The notes below the pieces were generated by a model that worked only from the letters and a program-made list of their open reading frames with translations, did not search any database and had not been told where the DNA came from. 35,435 bases of DNA from Candidatus Obscuribacterales bacterium (GTDB lineage: Bacteria > Cyanobacteriota > Vampirovibrionia > Obscuribacterales > Obscuribacteraceae). This document shows positions 30,499 to 35,435 of this stretch, piece after piece. Where the stretch lies: positions 1 to 35,435 of the forward strand of contig JAKFVU010000058.1 of assembly GCA_021732025.1 (NCBI GenBank). Direction: 5' to 3'. The stretch's first letter is position 1. Every line of letters starts with the position of its first letter. The position numbers and the translations under genes are program-made.

Positions 30499-33324
30499 TC
30501 AGCCCGCATTGAGTAAATCTGGGGTGAAAGTCTCAGGTGTGTAGCCCTGACCAAGCAAGTGGCAAGCCCAACGGGCATCACCGGCGCACAGTTCAATCAT
30601 TTTAGAGCGCATTGGTTGGTCGGTGTTTGGCTCTGTTGTGGCGACCCAATACATAAACCTTGGAACAACCAGCTTAACCACTCCGCGAGAGAGTTTGTGA
30701 TAAATGAGAAAGGCGTCTGAATACTCTCTGTTCTTTCTCGTGAGGTGAGCGATTGCTCCCATCTCTTGCGGTGTCAGACCGCAAGCTTCGCGAATGAGTT
30801 CGAAGTTAGAAGGGTCATTACCGAGAATAATTTTGATAGCACTGTTGGTGGCAAGATTTCGCGCGCGGTCGTCGCGCAAAAGGTCACCGAGCTCCTGGGA
30901 GATGCCGATAAACAGTAGACCTAAGTGTCGGCTGGTACGTGAGGCATCTTCTACGAGAGTTTTTCCACCCTCATAGCGCAGCAGTCTCCACAATTCGTCT
31001 ATGCAAAATACAAAGCGCGATGGTTTACCTAAAGCGACCTGTTCAGCTTTATGCTGAGCCGCTCTTCGTAGAACGTAGTCAGAGACAAAGAGAGTAACGA
31101 CAGCTTCTAGAGTCTTATCGTGAGCCAAATCTGAAGTATCGAATACCATCAATTGAGTATCGAGTGGAATCGATGTGGGACCATCAAAGAGCTTACCGAA
31201 AATCGCACCTTTACAGTAAAGACTGAGACGATTAGCCAGGTCTTCGCAAGTATCACCGCGCTTACTCTTGGTGTGCTTAACCGACTCTTCTTGCAGCCAC
31301 GCGACTAAGTCAGATTCAACAGGAATGCGACCCATTTCAGCGCAACTCTTATAAATAGCCTGAATGCCTTGCATCAAAATCGGCTTCTCATCTTTGTTTA
31401 GAGCCTGCTCGCCGCGCTCTCCCAACATGACTGAGTGGAAGTTCAAAATTTTGATGATGTGCGACTCTGGTGGGCTAGCTGGATCAACTGGCTTACCATC
31501 AGGACCTTGATAGGGAAGGTCATAGAGATTGATGCAAACTTGACCATCGGGGCCAAGCTTGATATAGGCGCAATCGTCGTAGACTTCAGTAAGCATGCGA
31601 TATGAGCCAGATCGGTCAATGATAACGGTCTTGGCGCCAGACAAAGTTTTCATCTGAATGATCTGCTGGGCGACCATAGATTTACCTTCACCCGGTTGAC
31701 CGAAGACGATACAGAGGGCGTTTGGTAGTTTTTCATCGTACGGATTAAGGAAAACCGGCTCTAGCGTTTCTTTGGAGAAGCCTAACCAGTCGCCGTATTC
31801 AGAGCCAAGCTTGGCATGGACAAAGGGGAAGGAATTGCGAACTGTCGGCGTTCTAACGGCCTTACCACGGCGGGCCACGTCAATACCTAAACCAGGCAAG
31901 CTGCCAATAAAGAGCGATCTTTGCTCATGGTGACCAATAACAAAACGAGCACCACGACACTGAGAAGCAGCCGATCTAACAAACTCAGTAGAGCGGTTCA
32001 ACTCTTCAAGACTATCGGCAAAGAGAGTGAAATAAATAGCGTAGTTAAACACTTCCATGTTGGTTGTGTACAACTCAGAACCGATGGTGGCAGCTTCTTG
32101 AGCCTTTTCAGCTTCTTCTTGGTTAGGCGCCGAGCGCTGCCCCATAATGCCCTGATAAGTGTTAGCAGACGCTTGCGCTTGCTTCTTCTGTAAGTTTTTA
32201 CGGAAGAGTTCTTTATCTAATTTGTGCGCATATAGATTGAGGCGCCATTCGCAGTTAAGCCGCAGCAATGGTTGTAGCCATAGAGGCCCCGTGCGCTCAG
32301 GCAATCGGTTCATGTATAAGGTGCGGATGTACCGGCCAGCGATTTCTTTTTCGACGACCTCAGAATTCGGATCGGTCGCTTCAATGTAATCAGTCATGTC
32401 TGATATCTTGCAGAAATCAGGAGCACTGAAGTCGTAACAAGATTCAACCAGTTGTTGACGAACTGTGGCTGGTTCCATATCAGGGAAGACACGACGAATA
32501 GCCGGTGGCAGTGATTGAGTTTGGGGGCGAATTGGCGAAGGCAGATTTTCTTCACCCACTTCTGCTTGCTTTGGATTAAGCTCACGATATAGCATGCGGA
32601 AGTATTCTACGGCCGAGACTGGTCGACCAGACATACCGCAGGCACCAAGCTGACTGATATAACCGTTAGCGCGCTGCACCAAGGTGGTGACGTTCTTAAA
32701 ATGGCTTCCTACTGACTGTCTAGCAGCTTGGCTAGTGAGAGCATCCATCACCGACTTCACAGCAGTGTCAATCATGCTCTGCTTTGGTGGTTTCTCTTTG
32801 GGAGGTCGGTAGCAGAAAGTGACATAGAACTTTAGCTCGGGCACAAAGTTGCGAGACAAGAGTGAGGCCTGGTCGTTTTCAACAACTTTAGCGACATAGC
32901 GCAGAAAAGGATCTTCGTTAACTTCAACAGGATGGCGCTGAAAATATTCGCGCTTAGAGATGTTATGACAGACCACAGTGAGCTGTGCTGATGTATCGAT
33001 ACCGTTGAGAAAACCGGTAAAGTGATTCATCAGTGATACCAAACGCATCTCATCGAAGCCAGAGACGTGCACGCCGTCTAACTCGAAAACACATCGGTAA
33101 GTGCCATCTTTCAAAACAAGAATGCCTTGACCGGAAGCATCGTCATGGAAAAGATCCCACAAGGGCAAAATACCCGCGGCAGAGCCATGGGGTCTTGGTA
33201 CTGCTAATCCAGGAATACGCCCGAGAATCTCTGCAGAAATCGGCGCTTCCTTCTCTTTGCCACGCTTCATAAAGCCCAGCAAACTATTTTCTTTAGAGTA
33301 GGACCGATTTACCGAAGTGACCAT
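30499..33324 (-). CDS. virB4: VirB4/TraC-family T4SS ATPase
   Basis: This 941-residue ATPase powers T4SS assembly and substrate transfer. The N-terminal half (about 40-450) carries the CagE/TrbE/VirB-type domain that contacts the inner-membrane complex. The C-terminal P-loop domain has Walker A GQPGEGKS at 542-549, followed by TVIIDRSGSY. Walker B is FVFCIDELWRLLR from 771, and the downstream GLLFIGISQ is the sensor segment. The length is in the family's upper normal range. The AGGAG Shine-Dalgarno overlaps the stop of the preceding VirB3-like gene, although the spacing to the ATG is long (about 13 bases). The gene order VirB3-VirB4-VirB8-like-VirD4 supports the assignment. Confidence 0.9.
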   Translation of the reverse strand: MVTSVNRSYSKENSLLGFMKRGKEKEAPISAEILGRIPGLAVPRPHGSAAGILPLWDLFHDDASGQGILVLKDGTYRCVFELDGVHVSGFDEMRLVSLMNHFTGFLNGIDTSAQLTVVCHNISKREYFQRHPVEVNEDPFLRYVAKVVENDQASLLSRNFVPELKFYVTFCYRPPKEKPPKQSMIDTAVKSVMDALTSQAARQSVGSHFKNVTTLVQRANGYISQLGACGMSGRPVSAVEYFRMLYRELNPKQAEVGEENLPSPIRPQTQSLPPAIRRVFPDMEPATVRQQLVESCYDFSAPDFCKISDMTDYIEATDPNSEVVEKEIAGRYIRTLYMNRLPERTGPLWLQPLLRLNCEWRLNLYAHKLDKELFRKNLQKKQAQASANTYQGIMGQRSAPNQEEAEKAQEAATIGSELYTTNMEVFNYAIYFTLFADSLEELNRSTEFVRSAASQCRGARFVIGHHEQRSLFIGSLPGLGIDVARRGKAVRTPTVRNSFPFVHAKLGSEYGDWLGFSKETLEPVFLNPYDEKLPNALCIVFGQPGEGKSMVAQQIIQMKTLSGAKTVIIDRSGSYRMLTEVYDDCAYIKLGPDGQVCINLYDLPYQGPDGKPVDPASPPESHIIKILNFHSVMLGERGEQALNKDEKPILMQGIQAIYKSCAEMGRIPVESDLVAWLQEESVKHTKSKRGDTCEDLANRLSLYCKGAIFGKLFDGPTSIPLDTQLMVFDTSDLAHDKTLEAVVTLFVSDYVLRRAAQHKAEQVALGKPSRFVFCIDELWRLLRYEGGKTLVEDASRTSRHLGLLFIGISQELGDLLRDDRARNLATNSAIKIILGNDPSNFELIREACGLTPQEMGAIAHLTRKNREYSDAFLIYHKLSRGVVKLVVPRFMYWVATTEPNTDQPMRSKMIELCAGDARWACHLLGQGYTPETFTPDLLNAG

Positions 33325-33342
33325 TAATGAACAAGAACTCCT

Positions 33343-33681
33343 TTAATCAACAAATTCTGGAAGCTTTTCATCTACCAAAAATCGAGTGCTGTTTGGATCT
33401 GGCCCTGGTATCAATATTTTAGAACCAGTATAGAAATTAAGCAGAGTCTCCCAATATGAGGCCGAATGATTATTAGTCACTAGGGCGTAAAAAGGGCCAA
33501 TCATGGCGACGAAAAGACAAATCCACATTTTGATATCTTGCCCGGCAAGATTAATTGGCATCATCCATGACCAGAGCTGAGTGGAAATAACAAAACTGAT
33601 CAAAATCGGGATCAGCTGGTCAAACCGCATCCCAAACAGCTTGGGTGAGTCTTCTAAATTTAGAGGGGTGATGTCGTCCAT
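33343..33681 (-). CDS. VirB3/PrgI-like T4SS membrane protein
   Basis: This 112-residue protein has two closely spaced hydrophobic segments (about 22-46 and 50-70) after a short polar N-terminus with a GMRFDQLIPI lead. A soluble tail ends in FLVDEKLPEFVD. Size, topology and the place directly before VirB4 match VirB3/TrbD or the PrgI family, which anchor VirB4 at the membrane. The sequence itself carries no decisive motif. The TAA stop precedes the VirB4 ATG by 18 bases. Confidence 0.7.
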   Translation of the reverse strand: MDDITPLNLEDSPKLFGMRFDQLIPILISFVISTQLWSWMMPINLAGQDIKMWICLFVAMIGPFYALVTNNHSASYWETLLNFYTGSKILIPGPDPNSTRFLVDEKLPEFVD

Positions 33682-33708
33682 ATTTACATTCTACTTGTAG
33701 AGTTGGCT

Positions 33709-34383
33709 CTAGACTTGATTAACTGGCTGCGCGCAGTTGAAAATAATTCCTACGATATGCGGTGGAAGCCTCACAGTACTTTTATTCCCATAAAGCGCAA
33801 ACTCCTTCATCTTGGCTACGAGCTCAGTGGGTAAACCCGCCGAAGAATCAACCTTCTCATAGCACTTAATGGCTCCGTCGTACTCGCCAGAAAGGCGCAG
33901 TATCTCGCCCATAACATAATTATAGCGACTGCGATTGCCCGCCCAGCTTGAATCTGCCAGTGCTGTGGCTAACTCATTTTTGGCCAAAGAGAGAAACTTA
34001 CTGCCGTCAACGCCCTCTTCCATGGCGCACCAATAGCCGTTTAGGGCCAGTACAGAGCGATCAAGAGTATGAACATTGTGCTTGCGACCCGATGCTACCG
34101 CATGAGCAAACTTCTTGGAAGGCTCAGTGGGCGGTGAATCTGGCACGACCTGTGGCAGATAGAAGTGCTCTTTGAAAGATGACAACCACCAGGTGTAAAT
34201 GCAGTTGGGGCACATGGCAAGAAGACTCGACCGCAATTCAGGGTCGGGCAAAATGCGGTGCAAATCGCTCTCGATTGGTGTTGTCAAATCAATAGCCGGC
34301 AATCTCGCCACTTCGTAGGTGGCGAAAATTGTCTGGCATTCAGGACAGACCACTGTCAGGTGGCGTAATTTGAAGAACTTCAT
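33709..34383 (-). CDS. DUF2225-like protein with paired zinc-binding C-x2-C motifs and a TPR-like C-terminus
   Basis: The 224-residue protein begins with VVCPECQTIF (Cys13/Cys16), and a second pair is AMCPNCIYTWW (Cys58/Cys61). This is the pattern of DUF2225, a family of unknown function with a zinc-ribbon-like head. The second half contains helical repeats (NYVMGEILRLSGEYDGAIKCYEKV) resembling one or two TPRs. It lies 27 bases before the VirB3-like gene in the T4SS operon. DUF2225 proteins are usually found outside secretion loci, so its inclusion here is notable; it may be an assembly or regulatory partner. No signal peptide or TM helix is seen. Confidence 0.75.
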   Translation of the reverse strand: MKFFKLRHLTVVCPECQTIFATYEVARLPAIDLTTPIESDLHRILPDPELRSSLLAMCPNCIYTWWLSSFKEHFYLPQVVPDSPPTEPSKKFAHAVASGRKHNVHTLDRSVLALNGYWCAMEEGVDGSKFLSLAKNELATALADSSWAGNRSRYNYVMGEILRLSGEYDGAIKCYEKVDSSAGLPTELVAKMKEFALYGNKSTVRLPPHIVGIIFNCAQPVNQV

Positions 34384-34442
34384 GGCTTTTTATTATCAGC
34401 CTTTCGCAAAGTAAATACATGGCTTTAGCCAAGCATTGGAGC

Positions 34443-34476
34443 CTATCTATATTAGTCGACTATCTACATTAGTCTA
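34443..34476. repeat. 17-base tandem repeat just after the stop of the Gly-rich protein
   Basis: CTATCTATATTAGTCGA (34443-34459) is followed by CTATCTACATTAGTCTA (34460-34476), with three mismatches between units. It lies seven bases past the TAA stop (34484-34486) of the leftward gene. On the minus strand the units are rich in TAA/TAG triplets. Confidence 0.85.
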
Positions 34477-34483
34477 GTTTAGC

Positions 34484-35435
34484 TTAGCCGTTGCCGTTGT
34501 TGTAGCCATCTTGACCCAACATACGCTCCATCATGCGCTTGACCAGACGGTCTTTTGGCACAGGTGATTGATCGTAGCGTGCCACTTGTCCGCCCGCATT
34601 GCGAACTGGCACTGGTCTAGGCACAAAGCGCGGATCTTGACGGACAGAATCGACGTAGTCCTTGGTCAGATAAGGATCGCCATATGTTTGTGGATCTTGT
34701 CTGTGGGCTTCAACAATTGCCCGTGCTGTGTAGACAGAGCCGTAGTCTATGTTGTTGGCTTGCCATCTAGGATCAGCGTCGAACATCGATTGCACAACTT
34801 GTACATCGCTCATCGATACGTTCGAAGCACCAACTGCATTAGCAGCCATTGCCACCGCTGGCATCGAGCTAGGATTCTGAGAATAGGCTTGCACAGCAGT
34901 TTCTAGCATCTGATACTTGCCTGGGTCAGAATCATCTTTACCTGGATCGTAGATTTGCTTCCAGTCCATACCACTGGCTCTCAGGTCGGCAACAACCTGT
35001 TTAACCAAATTCTGTGAGCCACCAAACTGGCTAACTGCGCTAGCGACAGCAGATTGCTGAGCGCCACCGTAATCAACAACTTGACCAGATACAGACTGCT
35101 CGATATCAATAGAGACATTTTCAGACGACATGTTGCTGCCGCCACCACTATTGCCACCATCAACTCTACCGATTTGTATCTGACCTGCAGTAGAACCAAC
35201 TGAGCCACCAGGCAATTTGACTGAGCCCATATTGCCGAGGTTGCCACCACCTTGATTGCTAGGTGGTTGAATACGAGAGTTAACCGTAATTGGTCCACCT
35301 TGCATGGTGGGAAGATTGTTGGGCAATGGCAATGCATTTGGATTAATGCTGCCAGCGCTAGCTGATGGGCCATCGAGGAAGAGATCAACGTCAGCAGTTC
35401 CGCCGCCGCCATAACCACCACCGGAGCCGCCACCA
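34484..35435 (-). CDS. Unrecognised Gly/Asn/Gln-rich protein (partial, N-terminus beyond the right edge)
   Basis: The frame is open from the right edge to TAA at 34484-34486. The visible 316 residues begin in a Gly/Ser-rich stretch, continue through an acidic ADVDLFLDG patch and have a Gly/Asn/Gln/Ser-rich part. The last 200 residues look folded, with a repeated helical pattern. QFGGSQNLVKQVVADLRASG, SMPAVAMAANAVG and DVQVVQSMFDADPRW share an Ala/Val-rich two-helix rhythm. A basic C-terminal tail ends near RLVKRMMERMLGQ. A TTG at 35330 could be called a start, but nothing supports initiation there. It is upstream of the DUF2225 and VirB3/VirB4 genes on the same strand, so a T4SS-associated surface or substrate role is possible. 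No family is recognised. Confidence 0.7.
   Translation of the reverse strand, partial: GGGSGGGYGGGGTADVDLFLDGPSASAGSINPNALPLPNNLPTMQGGPITVNSRIQPPSNQGGGNLGNMGSVKLPGGSVGSTAGQIQIGRVDGGNSGGGSNMSSENVSIDIEQSVSGQVVDYGGAQQSAVASAVSQFGGSQNLVKQVVADLRASGMDWKQIYDPGKDDSDPGKYQMLETAVQAYSQNPSSMPAVAMAANAVGASNVSMSDVQVVQSMFDADPRWQANNIDYGSVYTARAIVEAHRQDPQTYGDPYLTKDYVDSVRQDPRFVPRPVPVRNAGGQVARYDQSPVPKDRLVKRMMERMLGQDGYNNGNG

Noticed and set aside
35330..35332. TTG as the true start of the Gly-rich protein
   Set aside because: The same frame continues open through protein-like sequence to the window edge, so the gene is more likely cut by the edge.
1..35435. tRNA, rRNA, CRISPR array or insertion sequence
   Set aside because: No cloverleaf-like segment, rRNA signature, regularly spaced direct repeat with spacers or transposase-like frame was seen in any intergenic stretch.

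Overview
The window reads as the chromosome of a diderm bacterium of moderate GC. It carries an RND-type heavy-metal efflux pump with a lipoprotein fusion subunit, a TonB/TolA-like protein with a signal peptide, secreted TPR proteins and a type IV secretion (T4SS) ATPase operon. Gene style, including TPR proteins with Ser/Ala-rich linkers, an intracellular serpin and Gly/Gln-rich T4SS proteins, makes me think of non-photosynthetic Cyanobacteriota (Vampirovibrionia/Melainabacteria, Obscuribacterales-like). This is a guess from gene content, not a search result. I see no rRNA, tRNA, CRISPR array or insertion sequence.

Layout. Bases 1-2.0 kb hold two leftward genes for secreted proteins: a TonB-C-like protein cut by the window edge and a TPR/glycine-zipper protein. 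Bases 2.2-6.9 kb hold a membrane fusion protein and a CzcA-type RND pump facing each other, with a possible 32-residue membrane microprotein between them. A leftward 3-hydroxyacyl-CoA dehydrogenase follows (7.0-8.25 kb). Then come a structured 374-base intergenic stretch, a one-TM protein with a pentapeptide repeat, an orphan oligopeptide-type ABC ATPase (8.6-10.05 kb) and a leftward replication-relaxation-family protein (10.1-11.0 kb). A 656-base gene-poor stretch precedes the main feature.

The main feature is a rightward run of 12 tightly packed genes (11.6-25.4 kb). In order they encode an Asp/Asn beta-hydroxylase-like Fe(II)/2-oxoglutarate enzyme; a 530-residue protein with a ParB/sulfiredoxin-like DGNHR motif; a CooC-type P-loop ATPase; a fold-III PLP decarboxylase; a cysteine-synthase-like enzyme fused to a rhodanese; a SufS-like desulfurase; an FAD oxidoreductase of the phytoene-desaturase type; a GNAT protein; a Fur-family regulator; a second CooC-type ATPase; and two SAM methyltransferases. 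Gaps are 2-56 bases and one junction overlaps, so I read it as a single operon. The set partly mirrors staphyloferrin B precursor chemistry (SbnA, SbnH and possibly SbnI-like parts). It has no NIS synthetase, NRPS, peptide ligase or transporter, and it adds a sulfur relay, a duplicated metallochaperone-type ATPase and a metal-type regulator. I propose an undescribed pathway to a metal-responsive, possibly sulfur-containing, modified amino acid, cofactor or metallophore. The product is unknown.

An intracellular serpin converges on the operon with overlapping stop codons (25.4-26.5 kb). From 26.7 kb to the right edge a leftward operon encodes a VirD4-like coupling protein, a VirB8-like protein, VirB4, a VirB3/PrgI-like protein, a DUF2225-like protein and an unrecognised Gly-rich protein cut by the right edge. 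Short tandem repeats sit right after the stop codons of three unrelated genes, a recurrent oddity of this DNA.
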